Positions 32,691-43,209 are shown, counted from the stretch's first letter. The stretch: 64,000 bases of DNA from Yamadazyma tenuis (GCF_029203305.1 NC_089462.1:1426001-1490000), one strand, 5' to 3'. Translations and numbers: made by a program. The notes: generated by a model not told the origin, from the letters alone.

Positions 32691-33722
32691 CTACACCAAC
32701 GGCTGGTGACCGAAATCTATCTTGGCCATTTCCGGCACCACAGTCTTCACCTTTCCACTCCGGAGAACCGAATCAATGTTTTCCACCGTAAACGACTCCA
32801 ACCCCAACACTGCTTCCACCGTATGAGTGCCCATATGGGGCAAGCTCACGACGTTGGGCAAATTCAAGAGATCCTGGCTCACTTTGGGCTCGAATTCAAA
32901 TACATCACTTCCAAAGAACCCGATCTCGTTATTTTGCAACTTGTCGAGAATCGCAGCCTCATCGATCACAGCTCCGCGAGCGGTGTTAACAATAATCACA
33001 TCTTTCTTCATCTTTCCCAATACCTTGGCGTCAAGTAAATGATGAGTCTTGGGGTTCAATGGCACACTAACACAAATAATGTCACTGTTACTAATCAAAT
33101 CATCAAACGATGTATATTCTGCACCCTGTTCGAGGTCTGGGCTCAACTTGCTTCTGTTGTAGTAGATGATTTTTTTGAAGCCAAAGGGTACCAATCGGTC
33201 ACGGATGGCACGGCCAATGCCTCCCATTCCCAAAATCCCCACCACTTTGGCACTGGGATTGTGCCCAAGCTTGGACCCGGCACTTTTGACACCTGGTACC
33301 CATTTGCCTTTAACCATCAAATCATGTCCCTCTTGGAAGTTCCTTAACGTGGCCAACACGAGGTATACCGCCGTGTCGGCAGTGGGTGCTTCCACGGGGG
33401 TGGTGACGTTGGACAATTGGATGTTTCTTTTGATCAAAGGTTCCACATCGACTTGGTCGTAGCCGGCCCCACTGTTGCAAACAGCCTTCAACGTGGGTGG
33501 GAAATGCAGCACCAATTCTTCATCAAAACGGCCGGTTTGGGCCATGTTAAAGGTTCTGCCAATACAAGTGATATCGTTGTATTTGCCCTTGAGATCCTGG
33601 ATGAATTCTTGTCTGTCCTTGGAGGTACAGGCCTGAACATCGGCGATATGGGAGAGCTCATCCCAGCCTGCACCAGAGGCAAAAGGGGCCCCGATCCACA
33701 AGACTTTTGGTTTAGTGGACAT
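32691..33722 (-). CDS. GOR1: glyoxylate/hydroxypyruvate reductase (D-2-hydroxyacid dehydrogenase)
   Basis: NAD(P)H-dependent reductase of glyoxylate to glycolate. 343 residues starting MSTKPKVLWIG at 33722; a TTG 18 codons upstream is not used. The NAD-binding GILGMGGIGRAI motif is followed by the catalytic set: Arg in VNTARGAVIDE, Glu in SDVFEFEP and His in LPHMGTH. SGAGYDQVDV is the usual substrate-domain block. The closest known group is S. cerevisiae Gor1 (YNL274C), by motif and length. No peroxisomal C-terminal signal is evident. Confidence 0.85.
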   Translation of the reverse strand: MSTKPKVLWIGAPFASGAGWDELSHIADVQACTSKDRQEFIQDLKGKYNDITCIGRTFNMAQTGRFDEELVLHFPPTLKAVCNSGAGYDQVDVEPLIKRNIQLSNVTTPVEAPTADTAVYLVLATLRNFQEGHDLMVKGKWVPGVKSAGSKLGHNPSAKVVGILGMGGIGRAIRDRLVPFGFKKIIYYNRSKLSPDLEQGAEYTSFDDLISNSDIICVSVPLNPKTHHLLDAKVLGKMKKDVIIVNTARGAVIDEAAILDKLQNNEIGFFGSDVFEFEPKVSQDLLNLPNVVSLPHMGTHTVEAVLGLESFTVENIDSVLRSGKVKTVVPEMAKIDFGHQPLV

Positions 33723-34194
33723 AGTTCTGGTGAGAAATAAGTGTAGGAATTGTCGGAGTTTATATACGGTGAGCAAAACCGGGATCTCTTTTCCTAAGGG
33801 GGATGTGGCGCCCCCACCGGTTACTGGTTCACTAGGTGGGGGAGAAGGAGTGGGACTGGCGAGGCACTGGCGGTGTCGCGCACTGGAAGTAGCGGGAAAT
33901 AGTGGGAAATAGCGACGTTTCGGGTAAATGAAGGCTCGGTCCGCGCCAGACTGCCAGAGTCACAGGCTACACTAAAGTCTAAGTCCGAGACAGATAAAAG
34001 TCAGCAGGGTCAGTGGAGTCAGTAGAGTCAGTGGAGTCAGTGGAGTCAGTAGAGTCAGTGGAGTCAGTGGAGTCAGTAGAGTCAGTGGAGTCAGTGGAGT
34101 CAGTAGAGTCAGTAGAGTCAGTAGAGTCAGAGTCAATCTCGATAGAGTCGATCTATTCGGCGTATCCAGTCTAGCTAGTCAACAGTTCAAAACG
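33723..34194. other. intergenic with minisatellite
   Basis: 472 bp: GOR1 promoter side, then the 9-bp minisatellite at 34000-34125, then the APE3 3' flank. No gene seen. Confidence 0.5.
34000..34125. repeat. 14 x 9-bp minisatellite with 27-bp higher order
   Basis: Fourteen units GTCAGTGGA or GTCAGTAGA (first unit GTCAGCAGG). From 34027 the variants alternate gga-gga-aga, giving a 27-bp higher-order period, and end in three aga units. Typical of replication slippage or unequal exchange. Confidence 0.95.
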
Positions 34195-35802
34195 TTAAAC
34201 AATAAGCGAGGCTCCCCGGTACTTGAAGTGGTTGGCACCAACCGACTCCGAAGACAACTCTCTTTCTGGGAACCCGTCAAAACTCTTAGCATATGTAGCA
34301 ACCGAGTGTCCAATCAATTGGGTGCTGACAACCCAAGCTTCGAAGCTGGCATTTTCAATATTGTCACACAATTGATGGTAGCAAGGGTCAAACCACTCAC
34401 CCACAGTTCCGCCAAACTTCTCCTGTCCTTCTGGGGTCTTGACACCTTCAGCTCCAGTAGCAATTCCACCGGCTGGAATGCCCGCATCGATGAAACCAAC
34501 GTAATCACTTCTACCATCAAAGGGCACAAATGTATAGTTCAAGCCCTTGGACTTGTAGAAATCAATGTACAAGTCCTTCAAGTGACCGGATCCGTTGGGG
34601 TGGTCCACATCATTGGCATCATAGATCTGGTACTCGAAGTTGGGAGACGCCATCATATCGTAGTCCATAAACAACCTGAGTTTGGCGTTTTCTTCTGGAC
34701 TCAAGCTCTCGGCATAGTAAGTAGAACCCAAAAGTCCTTCTTCTTCAGCAGCCCACCAGGCGAATCTGACGGCATTCTTGATCTTGAAATTGGTCAAGGC
34801 CTTAGCCACTTCCAAGAGCGAAATGGTTCCAGACCCGTCGTCGTTGATCCCAGGCCCTTCGGTCACCGAGTCCGAGTGGGCCCCCAATGACACAACGTTG
34901 TCGTGGTCTCCAAACACCGTTTCAGCAACCACGTTCAAAGTCTTGATGTACTTGACGTACGAGTCAACATAGGCGGTGACTTCAAACTTGAATGCTGGGT
35001 CCTCCGTCAACTTTTCAATGTATTTCTCAGCATCAGCAGTGGTAATCGACAAAGTAGGCACGTAAACAATGCCCTTTTCAGGGGCACCCAAGGTTCCAGA
35101 TAAGGGTTCCTTATCGTAGATGACAGCAGCAACGGCACCAGCAGCAGCAGCGTTGGCAGACTTGTCTCCAAATGCACAAACACCTCTTTCAACCAAAGCG
35201 ATGTTGCCGGCCGTCAAGTTGGCCGGGAAGTCTTCCACACTGCACCCGTAGTTCTTCACCAACACAAACTGGCCGTGGACGGGCTTGGAGTCGGGTGTGG
35301 GAGGAGTGAAACGCAAAGGCTGTAAGGACTTGGGTTCTTCTCCATCAACCAACAACGAAAAAGCGCTAATTTTGCTGTCCAAAGCCTTGAACTTCTGCAC
35401 ACTGACATTGTAGTAGCCACCTAACTTGTACAACTGGGTAGTTATATAATCAATGGTGGCCCAGTGACCAGGAGAATCGATAACTCTGGTAGGATGGCCG
35501 TACTTTTCGGTCGACCTCTCAGCAAGCTCGTACAACTTTTTGGCCTTCTTAAGGAGAGCTTCCTCGGAGATTAACGCTTGCAACAGGTCGGAGTCGATCT
35601 CGGGCTTGAAGTGGTACTTGAATTTGTCCCAAAAACCCATTTTTTTGGATTGGGTCCAAGGATGGTGGCGGTGGGGGTGGACCTGGTGTTCGGGTAATTC
35701 GGCGAGTTCGAAGTCAGAGAAAAAGGGCAATTGTTCAGCCTGCCCTGGGGCGAGGGGGGCGGCGAGGGCCGTGGCCACTAAGAGCAAGATGCTTAACTTC
35801 AT
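34195..35802 (-). CDS. APE3: vacuolar aminopeptidase Y
   Basis: Vacuolar M28 zinc aminopeptidase. 535 residues (S. cerevisiae Ape3 is 537) from ATG 35802; the longer frame to 35982 starts with a non-conserved extension. A signal peptide (MKLSILLLVATALAAPLA) and a propeptide rich in His and acidic residues come first. A PA insert (VERGVCAFGDKSANAAAAGA) precedes the M28 core. Zinc ligands are in GAHSDSVTEGPGINDDGSG (His, bridging Asp), WWAAEEEGLLGS (catalytic Glu pair) and the later FDPCYHQLCDNI (His). Several N-glycosylation sequons fit passage through the secretory pathway. Confidence 0.95.
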   Translation of the reverse strand: MKLSILLLVATALAAPLAPGQAEQLPFFSDFELAELPEHQVHPHRHHPWTQSKKMGFWDKFKYHFKPEIDSDLLQALISEEALLKKAKKLYELAERSTEKYGHPTRVIDSPGHWATIDYITTQLYKLGGYYNVSVQKFKALDSKISAFSLLVDGEEPKSLQPLRFTPPTPDSKPVHGQFVLVKNYGCSVEDFPANLTAGNIALVERGVCAFGDKSANAAAAGAVAAVIYDKEPLSGTLGAPEKGIVYVPTLSITTADAEKYIEKLTEDPAFKFEVTAYVDSYVKYIKTLNVVAETVFGDHDNVVSLGAHSDSVTEGPGINDDGSGTISLLEVAKALTNFKIKNAVRFAWWAAEEEGLLGSTYYAESLSPEENAKLRLFMDYDMMASPNFEYQIYDANDVDHPNGSGHLKDLYIDFYKSKGLNYTFVPFDGRSDYVGFIDAGIPAGGIATGAEGVKTPEGQEKFGGTVGEWFDPCYHQLCDNIENASFEAWVVSTQLIGHSVATYAKSFDGFPERELSSESVGANHFKYRGASLIV

Positions 35803-36009
35803 AGCGAGTGAATTGAAAGAAATTGGGTTTGTGGGTGGGTTTTTTGCGCGAGTGAGTTTGAGATACGGCGCGGACACAAATCCCCAAAAAAAACATAAAC
35901 TAGAGGTAAATGGAATAGGGTATTTGAGATGTATAATATGTGTCGAGTGTGTATTATATGAATTGAGCGTGATATATACCATACACCAGTTCTAGCCTCT
36001 ACTTCCATG

Positions 36010-37788
36010 TTAGAAGTTTGCCCGTTGGTTACCCCCAAACTGGGCAAACTTAAATCCTCCGTTACCTCCAAAAAAATCACCACTGGAAAACTTGAACTGG
36101 AACTGCTGACCGCCATGGCCGCCCTGGGCCCTGAACGGTGATCCGCCATGGAATGGTGAGGATCCGCCGCCTGGCAGTTGGTCGTTGGGGTCGTCTCCAC
36201 GGTCGTACCGCTCTTTGAGCTCTTTACTCGAGAGAACCTCGTACGCCTGGTTAACCTCTTGCATTTTCTGCTCCATCTGCTCTTCCGTGAGTCCGCTTCT
36301 TTTGAATTTGTCAGGGTGATACTTCAACGTTTGTGCTCTATAAGCCCTTTTGATAGTCTTTTCGTCTGCATCCCGTGGAATGTCAAGAACTTTGTAGTAG
36401 TCGTTCTTGGGGGCACTTGGAGGAGCTCTTTGCTGCTGCTGTTGTTGTTGTTGTTGTTGCCGCTGTTGGTGGTATCTTTGTTGTTGTTGTTGTTGCTGTT
36501 GTCTCTGCTTCTGTTGTTGCTCTCGTATATACGCATCAACAGGTGCCCACCGGCTCTGGAAAAGCTTGGTTTTGCGGGTGTTTGCGGGCAAGCTCTTCAT
36601 GAGTGCTTCGACCTTGTCAAACTGCCTTTTCTCGAGAAGCTTATCGATTTCTGGGATTCGTTTGGGTAGAAACGCATTGTCCTTGACTCTCAAACACATC
36701 ATCCCCGCCAACTTAGCATTATTTCCGTGAATAAACGCCTCGCAGAGAATTCGGTCCAAGTCCTGGACGAACTGTAGCAAAAGTCCAGATTCAGCCTCAA
36801 ATTCGTGCACAAAATGCATCAAGTAGTCGTGGTTTGTCTTGATACTGGACGGTAATCCAGCCAACTGTCTCTTTGTTGGCTTCTCGTCAAACAAAAACTC
36901 AACCACATACTTGAAGTCGATGGTGGCGGCGGTGTCAGTGAAGTCAATGGTGGGTTCGGAGTTTTCGCTCAAATAAAGGTGGCTCAACTCTATTGAATAC
37001 GCCTCCAAGAACCCCAAAACCTTTCGGAACTTGGAGTAAAACTTCAGGAGCCGGATACATGTTTTGTGCTCGTTGTCCAAACGCAAACACTGCTTGACGT
37101 TGGTGAAAGCCTTGTCGAAACTCACCTGCGTGAAGAGCAAATAGTTTGACAACTCTCCGAAATAGTCCATGTTTTTGGCAGCGTCCAACCGGAGAACCTT
37201 GGAGTACGCACCCATGAGCTTTTGCGGATCCTTCAGCGTGCGCTTCAACGTCTCAACGTGGTACTGGTGAATGGTGGTGTTCATAGGTGATACAGGCAAT
37301 AACTGGTTTTCAAGAAGCTCGTTGCACGTCTCAAAGTCGCCCGCCGTGTACGCCGACACCATATCCACATATGCCTGGTGGAAGGCGGCGGCCTTGGTAC
37401 CAAGATCTTTGTCACCAATGGTCTCAAATATCGGGTCGTTGTAATGCCCGGTCTCCAACAACAAATCAGCTAGTTTTTGCTGGGCTGGCCGCAACGTCGG
37501 GTCCAACTCAAGGGTCCGCCGCAAGTCCACGATAGCATCCTTGTCACGGCTGAGGTTGATCTCTATCAACGACTTTCGAAAGTATAACTGGGATAATCCG
37601 CTGTACGACACCTCACTCTTCTCTATGGAAGAAATCAAGTTTGCAAACTCGTTGAGCGTGCTCAAGTTCGGACCTTCGGTCAGGAGCAACAGCTGGACTC
37701 GCAGGATCTCCAGAGCAAACTCCAGTGCCACACATCCCACCAAAAGTATGAAGTATATCCAATAGTTCATCAACTGGTTGCAATACAT
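36010..37788 (-). CDS. JEM1: ER DnaJ protein with TPR-like repeats, Jem1-like
   Basis: 592 residues from ATG 37788 (a TTG six codons earlier is ignored). A hydrophobic N-terminal segment (about 6-27) targets the ER. Helical repeats of TPR type fill about 40-420. A polyglutamine stretch (about 425-460) links to a J domain (about 465-530) with the HPD motif in KYHPDKF, then a Gly/Phe-rich tail. This order (TM, TPR-like, C-terminal J) is that of yeast Jem1 and animal DNAJC3, co-chaperones of the ER Hsp70 Kar2 in nuclear fusion and ER-associated degradation. No KDEL/HDEL signal at the C-terminus (ends QRANF). The polyQ tract is likely polymorphic. Confidence 0.85.
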   Translation of the reverse strand: MYCNQLMNYWIYFILLVGCVALEFALEILRVQLLLLTEGPNLSTLNEFANLISSIEKSEVSYSGLSQLYFRKSLIEINLSRDKDAIVDLRRTLELDPTLRPAQQKLADLLLETGHYNDPIFETIGDKDLGTKAAAFHQAYVDMVSAYTAGDFETCNELLENQLLPVSPMNTTIHQYHVETLKRTLKDPQKLMGAYSKVLRLDAAKNMDYFGELSNYLLFTQVSFDKAFTNVKQCLRLDNEHKTCIRLLKFYSKFRKVLGFLEAYSIELSHLYLSENSEPTIDFTDTAATIDFKYVVEFLFDEKPTKRQLAGLPSSIKTNHDYLMHFVHEFEAESGLLLQFVQDLDRILCEAFIHGNNAKLAGMMCLRVKDNAFLPKRIPEIDKLLEKRQFDKVEALMKSLPANTRKTKLFQSRWAPVDAYIREQQQKQRQQQQQQQQRYHQQRQQQQQQQQQQRAPPSAPKNDYYKVLDIPRDADEKTIKRAYRAQTLKYHPDKFKRSGLTEEQMEQKMQEVNQAYEVLSSKELKERYDRGDDPNDQLPGGGSSPFHGGSPFRAQGGHGGQQFQFKFSSGDFFGGNGGFKFAQFGGNQRANF

Positions 37789-37860
37789 GTGTTTGCTTCG
37801 TGTCAAATCGCGACCTCGTTTTCTGGAAAAATCGGGGCTAGAGCGAGCAGGATGATCTGG

Positions 37861-37896
37861 TGTTTGTGTTTGTGTTTGTGTTTGTGTTTGTATTTG
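37861..37896. repeat. 6 x 6-bp TGTTTG repeat
   Basis: Five perfect TGTTTG hexamers and a TATTTG, 73 bp upstream of JEM1 and 20 bp past the RPT6 stop. A short microsatellite in a shared 3'/5' flank. Confidence 0.85.
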
Positions 37897-37916
37897 TTAC
37901 TGGCTACACTACTACT

Positions 37917-39122
37917 CTACTTGAACAACTTGGCAAGTGACACAGCACCCTCGTCGTTTTTACTCATGACCTTGGCGACCGCCAACTCAAAGTCCTCCTG
38001 GGTCACGTGGATTCTTCTTTCTCTCAATGCATACATTCCAGCCTCTGTACAGACTCCTTTGACATCAGCTCCCGAGCACCCGTTCATCTTCTCTGCGATC
38101 TTGCGCAAGTTGATGCCTCTAGTCAAGTTCATGGACCGCGAGTGGATTTTTAAGATATCGGCTCTGGCAGCCACGGTTGGGGCTGGGAATTCGATTTTCC
38201 TATCGATTCTACCGGGTCTTAACAACGCTGGGTCCAAGATATCCAATCGGTTGGTGGCCATGATGATCTTAATGTCCTTAGAGCTCTCAAATCCGTCCAA
38301 CTGGTTCAATAGCTCCAACATAGTTCTTTGTACCTCTGAATCCCCCCCACTTGAACCTTCAACTCGGGAAGATCCAATGGAGTCGATTTCGTCCATGAAT
38401 ATGATCGAAGGAGCGTGTTCCCGCGCCATGATAAACAACTCTCTCACCATTCGAGACCCTTCTCCAATGTACTTCTGGACCAACTCACTTCCAGACACAC
38501 GAATAAACTTACATTCGGTGTGGTGGGCCACGGACCGGGCCAACAACGTCTTACCGGTTCCAGGAGGTCCGTAGAGAATGACCCCCTTGGGCTGAGCAAT
38601 CCCCAAGCTCTCAAACAATTCGGGGTGCTTCACAGGTAACTCGATCACTTCCTTGATTTCCTTGATTTGTTTATCCAAGCCTCCCACCATGTCGTAGGTC
38701 GAGTCAGGAACCTTCTCCACCATCATCAACGACACCAACGGGTCGACTTTGTTGGGTAAAATCTTGTGCAAGTCGTACGAGTCGGCCTTTAAGCATACTC
38801 GCAAACTGGGCGTCAACTTCTTGATATCAATATCCTTACTGACATTCACAATGTACTTTCCTTCCGGGTGGATTTTCACCAACACCTTATTCAAGCCCAT
38901 CACCTTGATGACCTCTCCGACGTATGAGCCGGGCTCTTGAAGTAAACGCAATTCGTCCTTCAACTGGCGCACTTTGTTGTTCAACTTGTTTCGTTGGGCC
39001 TCCAACCGACGTAAATTTTCGGTGGTGTTCTGCACCAGGATCTCGGTGTCCTGGATCTGTTGCTCGAAGTAAGGCTTGATTCCACCCTCGTGCACGTACG
39101 AATTATCTATTGACACAGTCAT
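37917..39122 (-). CDS. RPT6: 26S proteasome regulatory ATPase Rpt6
   Basis: One of six AAA ATPases of the 19S base that unfold and translocate ubiquitinated substrates into the 20S core. 401 residues from ATG 39122; the longer frame to 39275 overlaps the divergent promoter and is not used. An N-terminal coiled coil (about 15-55) and OB fold precede the AAA module: Walker A GPPGTGKT, Walker B IIFMDEID, arginine fingers in [14 protein letters not shown]. The start ([19 protein letters not shown]) and the ending VSLAKLFK are specific for Rpt6/Sug1. Confidence 0.96.
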   Translation of the reverse strand: MTVSIDNSYVHEGGIKPYFEQQIQDTEILVQNTTENLRRLEAQRNKLNNKVRQLKDELRLLQEPGSYVGEVIKVMGLNKVLVKIHPEGKYIVNVSKDIDIKKLTPSLRVCLKADSYDLHKILPNKVDPLVSLMMVEKVPDSTYDMVGGLDKQIKEIKEVIELPVKHPELFESLGIAQPKGVILYGPPGTGKTLLARSVAHHTECKFIRVSGSELVQKYIGEGSRMVRELFIMAREHAPSIIFMDEIDSIGSSRVEGSSGGDSEVQRTMLELLNQLDGFESSKDIKIIMATNRLDILDPALLRPGRIDRKIEFPAPTVAARADILKIHSRSMNLTRGINLRKIAEKMNGCSGADVKGVCTEAGMYALRERRIHVTQEDFELAVAKVMSKNDEGAVSLAKLFK

Positions 39123-39265
39123 GGTTGATTGTGGGTGTGAGTTGAAAATGAATTTGCCTTCGATTTGTGCGAGGTGTGCGAAAAGGCCTCTGTCGCAAAC
39201 CACAGCTGTTCCCATACAACTGAGTCCAACCATCCACAAACCCGCGCTGTCCGCCCAATGGCCCG

Positions 39266-39583
39266 ATGAAACCACAGCTGCTTATGTTGTCCGTATTGGG
39301 GGCGTTAGCCTCGGGGGTTACTGCCTTCCAGAAGCTTTGCAAGTGTGAGTGCTTGTCACAGGACTCAGCTCCTCCTCCACCTCAAATCTTCAGTCTCCCG
39401 TCGTGCGATTTGTGCACAAAACAGGCGTGCTTGAAAGCGACCGCTGACTTCTGTACCGACGTCAACCTTCGCTTGAGTTGCTATCAAGTCGAGTCGTTGA
39501 AAGATATGTTTATCATATACTCATTTGTATTGGTGGTGGCCGGCCTACTAGGCGCGAGTGTGTACCGTCAGTACTGGCGATGA
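39266..39583 (+). CDS. small Cys-rich type I membrane protein, unrecognised
   Basis: 105 residues. A cleavable signal peptide ([20 protein letters not shown]) leads into a Cys-rich luminal part with [13 protein letters not shown] and two further Cys (eight in all before the membrane), then one transmembrane segment ([19 protein letters not shown]) and a very short basic tail RQYWR. Topology is that of a small type I ER or secretory-pathway protein with disulfides. Similar short Cys-rich proteins occur widely in fungi, but I cannot name the family. Divergent from RPT6, 143 bp between the start codons. Confidence 0.75.
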   Translation: MKPQLLMLSVLGALASGVTAFQKLCKCECLSQDSAPPPPQIFSLPSCDLCTKQACLKATADFCTDVNLRLSCYQVESLKDMFIIYSFVLVVAGLLGASVYRQYWR

Positions 39584-40075
39584 CCCCCATAAAATATACA
39601 TCTCTTGTGGTACCAGAGCCCCGTAGACGGCCAAACCCCGTTGGTGCCGTGTCAGTTTATATATGCTGCCGGAGAATTGGGCCCCGCACACGCCCCCGTT
39701 CTGGTGGTCGCAGTTCTCACTGAAAAATCAAGTGGGAAAAAATTTTCAACTGGTGTTTTTCTGACGAAACTACATACTAGCTGGTTTATACATTGGAATA
39801 CTTAACTGTATCTAATCAATAAACACTACGCACTAGGAGCCCCAGCATTTTGACCGATAGTGGATATTGATATTTCGTTAGCTCGATCCAATTTCAATCC
39901 CGCTGCATCAGGCCCGTTCGTTTTAACGTATCCCCTGATAATTGAATCGCCGTTCCTAACTCCACCGTACCCCGTCCCACGCGTGATCTTTGTGCCCGTG
40001 TGTGTTTGTGGTTTCTTGCAATAGCATTCTTCACGACCCCCGTCTGTGAATCAAAAGTTATCCACATCTGTCGTC
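39584..40075. other. intergenic, eIF4G promoter
   Basis: 492 bp upstream of the eIF4G gene with GT-rich and C-rich tracts near 39990-40020. Nothing else is seen. A GTG-initiated extension of the eIF4G frame from 40046 is not credible. Confidence 0.5.
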
Positions 40076-43000
40076 ATGTCCGATCAAAATCCTGCCCCCG
40101 AGCCTACAACCGGTGATTCGAGTCCCACCGCCTCTTCTGCCCCTCTAAGCACCACCAACTTGCAGCAGCATAACTCCAACTATTCTCCCAGCCCCCGGTA
40201 CAACAACCAAAACAAGCACTATAATGGCAATAACAACAATTCCAATAGACAAAACAACTCGAATCGTCAGCCTTATAATAAGCGGAATTATGGTAACAAA
40301 ATGAACCAACATCCGAACCAGTACAACTACAACCCGGCTGCAGCCCAGGCTGCCTACGCTGGCATGTACTATAACTACTACAACTATGGTTATCCCATGA
40401 TGCCGGCAATGGGAATGTACGGCGCTACACAACCAGGTAACCCTCCTGCTGCCTCGAGTCCTACTCTGGCATACCCGGTGATGGCCACGCCTGGCTCGGT
40501 CGCATCCTCGACCCAGTCGACCCCAGGTGGTCCACAGGGCAGCTTAAGCCCGGTTCCTCAGTTTACACCTATTCCTGCTGGAAGAGTTAAACTCACCGAT
40601 AAGGATGGGAAACAGATCAATTTGGAAGAAAAAAAGAGACAGTTGCAGAGCTCATCTTCGGCCACACCCATATCCTCCCCCAAAAAGACGTTTGCTAGTC
40701 CTGTGAAGCAGTTTGTGCCTCTCAGATCCCCTGTGGTATCTGCTCCTATCATTCTGGCTCCTCCTGTTGTCCCAGTACCGGTAAAGCCTGTCGAACCGGC
40801 TGCTGCTCCTCCGCCAGCTGTGGAGGACTTTAAAGAAAGAGTCAGAAGATTGGCTGCTGCTTCCAAACAGAAGAAGGAGCAAGAAGCCAGAGAAAAGAAG
40901 GAAAAGGAAGCCAGAGAAAAGCAGCAGAAGGAAGAGGGTGACGTGAAGCCAGTGCCGGTTGAGAAGGCAGCTGAAGTCGTTGTGCCTGCCCCTGTTGCTG
41001 TTGAAGCTCCAGTGGAGAAGACTCCCGCACCAGCCACCACTCCAGTTGTGGCTGAAAAGGCCCCGGAGTCAGTAACGGCTGCCGAGCCTGAACCAGTTCA
41101 AGCCCCTGTGCCTGTAAAAGAAGTGGAGACTGAAAAGGCTGCTGAAGCTACTGTCGAACCTGTCGAAGTCAAACCTGTCGAAGTCAAACCTGTCGAAGTC
41201 AAACCTGTCGCACCAACCGGGCCAGCTCTCGAATCTGTCGAACCAACTGAACCAGCTACTTCTTCTGCCAAGGCTGTCGAGATCCAGGAACCTGAAGCTG
41301 CTGATCACGATGCTGAGCATGAAGAGGCCGAAGACGACGAAGATGACGAAGAAGGCGAAGATGAAGAAGATATTGAAGAACATCAAGGTTTGGACTTGTC
41401 TCAGTTCTTCGAAAGGATCGAAAAGGCCGAAATCATCGAAGACCCATTCTCTGCCAAATACCCCGAACCTCTCGTGGGTGTCGACTCCAGATGGAAGACC
41501 GACTACAAGAAATACAGATATGACCCCCAATTTTTAATGCAATTCCGTGATGTTGTACAGTTCGAAGTGGATGAAGAGTGGAAGAACAAGTTGGCCGGCT
41601 TGGGTATCGTAGCCCAAAATAACCAGAATAGAAAGTTCGGCGGCGCCCCAAGGGGAATGAGTAAAGGTGGAATGCAAGGAAGATTTGGTCAACTTTCTGG
41701 AAGAGGAGGGCAATACGATGGCAGACAAGGATCTAGAAATGGATCCAAGAGAAGAGGCGGAAGCACCAGAGACAAGTCCAAGAGAAATAACCAGTCCAAG
41801 AGGAGAGATGATGAAGGTAAATCAACCATACCTCCGGAAGATGTTAAACCATTGGAGAAGTCTGCCAACCGGTGGGTTCCAAAACCTAAAACCCTGGAAG
41901 GCGATCAAGTTAATTTAGCTCCTGATGGAGTGACTGTTATTTTGAATGAAGAAGAGGTGGAAAGAAAAGTGAAGAGATCGTTGAACAAGTTAACCTTGGA
42001 AATGTTCGAGCCTATCACCGACGATATCTTGAAGATTACTGAACAAAGTAGATGGGAAGATGATGCAAAGACTGTCAAGCAGGTTATCTCTTTGACGTTT
42101 GCAAAGGCTACTGATGAACCTTATTGGTCTTCCATGTACGCCCAATTCTGTGCCAAGATGTGTAAAATGATACCCGATGATGTGAGTGTGAAGGAAACCA
42201 CTAGAGATGGCAAAGAAATTGAGGTTTCTGGTGGTTCTTTAGCAAGAAGATTATTATTGACCACTTGTCAACAAGAATATGAAAAGGGTTGGTCTGATAA
42301 AGTTCCTTTCCAGTCTGATGGTGCTCCATTAGCCATGATGTCTGACGAATATTACGAGGCTGCCAAAGCCAAGAGAAGAGGTCTTGGATTGGTCAAGTTC
42401 ATTGGTCAATTGTACTTGTTGAATATGTTGACTGACAAGGTGGTGGTGTATTGTTTGACTAACTTGAGTAAGAATGTTGAAGACCCATCGGAAGATAGTT
42501 TGGAAAGTTTGGCTCAATTAGTTACAGCTATTGGACCCAAATTTGAACAAAGTGAAAGAAACAGAAACCTCATGCAAGTTGTGTTTGAGAATATTCAAAA
42601 GATCTTGGACACCTTGAAATTATCATCAAGAATCAAGTTTATGTTAATGGACTTGAAAGATTTAAGAAACGCAGGTTGGGTATCAAGTAACACTGATCAA
42701 GGGCCAAAGACAATCAAAGAAATTCATGATGATGCTGAAATTAAGAGGTTAGAAGATGAAAAGGCTGCCAACGAAAGGAGAAGAAAAAATAAAGGTGGTG
42801 ATTCAAGATCAAATTCTAGCAGAGCTGGCTCAAACTGGGGATCCCAACCTAAAAGAGTGGAGTCCACTTCCAAATTGACCCCTGTGAAGGATTCCAAAGG
42901 ATTTACTGCTGTCTCTAGATCTCAATCGTCGAGACTTGGTGAATCCAGTAATTTGTCTCCAAGAGAAGGTTCCAAGAGAAGCGAATCCCTCCAATCAGCA

Positions 43001-43087
43001 ACCAATATATTTGCTGCCTTGGGAGGTGAGGAAGACCATGAGCATGAACCTGAACACGAGCATGAAGAGGTTGCAACTAATAATTGA
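40076..43087 (+). CDS. TIF4631: translation initiation factor eIF4G
   Basis: Scaffold of the cap-binding eIF4F complex. 1003 residues from ATG 40076. The N-terminus is Asn/Tyr/Pro-rich and disordered, followed by Ala/Pro/Glu-rich low complexity with a triple EVKPV repeat and an acidic run. The eIF4E-binding motif YxxxxL-phi is at Tyr482 (YDPQFLM). A basic RGG/KRR region (about 520-590) matches the RNA-binding box between the eIF4E site and the MIF4G domain (about 625-870), which binds eIF4A. The C-terminus is Ser/Arg-rich. One or two paralogs exist in yeasts; only one copy is here. Codon bias shifts to AT-rich in the MIF4G part. Confidence 0.93.
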   Translation: MSDQNPAPEPTTGDSSPTASSAPLSTTNLQQHNSNYSPSPRYNNQNKHYNGNNNNSNRQNNSNRQPYNKRNYGNKMNQHPNQYNYNPAAAQAAYAGMYYNYYNYGYPMMPAMGMYGATQPGNPPAASSPTLAYPVMATPGSVASSTQSTPGGPQGSLSPVPQFTPIPAGRVKLTDKDGKQINLEEKKRQLQSSSSATPISSPKKTFASPVKQFVPLRSPVVSAPIILAPPVVPVPVKPVEPAAAPPPAVEDFKERVRRLAAASKQKKEQEAREKKEKEAREKQQKEEGDVKPVPVEKAAEVVVPAPVAVEAPVEKTPAPATTPVVAEKAPESVTAAEPEPVQAPVPVKEVETEKAAEATVEPVEVKPVEVKPVEVKPVAPTGPALESVEPTEPATSSAKAVEIQEPEAADHDAEHEEAEDDEDDEEGEDEEDIEEHQGLDLSQFFERIEKAEIIEDPFSAKYPEPLVGVDSRWKTDYKKYRYDPQFLMQFRDVVQFEVDEEWKNKLAGLGIVAQNNQNRKFGGAPRGMSKGGMQGRFGQLSGRGGQYDGRQGSRNGSKRRGGSTRDKSKRNNQSKRRDDEGKSTIPPEDVKPLEKSANRWVPKPKTLEGDQVNLAPDGVTVILNEEEVERKVKRSLNKLTLEMFEPITDDILKITEQSRWEDDAKTVKQVISLTFAKATDEPYWSSMYAQFCAKMCKMIPDDVSVKETTRDGKEIEVSGGSLARRLLLTTCQQEYEKGWSDKVPFQSDGAPLAMMSDEYYEAAKAKRRGLGLVKFIGQLYLLNMLTDKVVVYCLTNLSKNVEDPSEDSLESLAQLVTAIGPKFEQSERNRNLMQVVFENIQKILDTLKLSSRIKFMLMDLKDLRNAGWVSSNTDQGPKTIKEIHDDAEIKRLEDEKAANERRRKNKGGDSRSNSSRAGSNWGSQPKRVESTSKLTPVKDSKGFTAVSRSQSSRLGESSNLSPREGSKRSESLQSATNIFAALGGEEDHEHEPEHEHEEVATNN
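41161..41205 (+). repeat. 3 x 15-bp coding repeat in eIF4G
   Basis: Three perfect copies of TGTCGAAGTCAAACC encoding the EVKPV pentapeptide in the disordered region of eIF4G. Perfect identity suggests recent expansion. Confidence 0.9.
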
Positions 43088-43209
43088 GGCCTTAATTGGT
43101 TTCCATTAGAATCTTTCATTACACATGATTAACGAATTGTTCCTTTTCCCAATCTTTTATTGTAATTCTAAGTTTTTTAATACAAAGTTATTTATAGATC
43201 AATCTCTTG

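Noticed and set aside
35803..35982. 60-residue extension of APE3
   Set aside because: The signal peptide starts at the ATG 35802; the upstream part has no homology and would bury the signal.
39123..39275. 51-residue extension of RPT6
   Set aside because: Conserved Rpt6 N-terminus begins at 39122; the extension overlaps the divergent promoter and start of the neighbouring gene.
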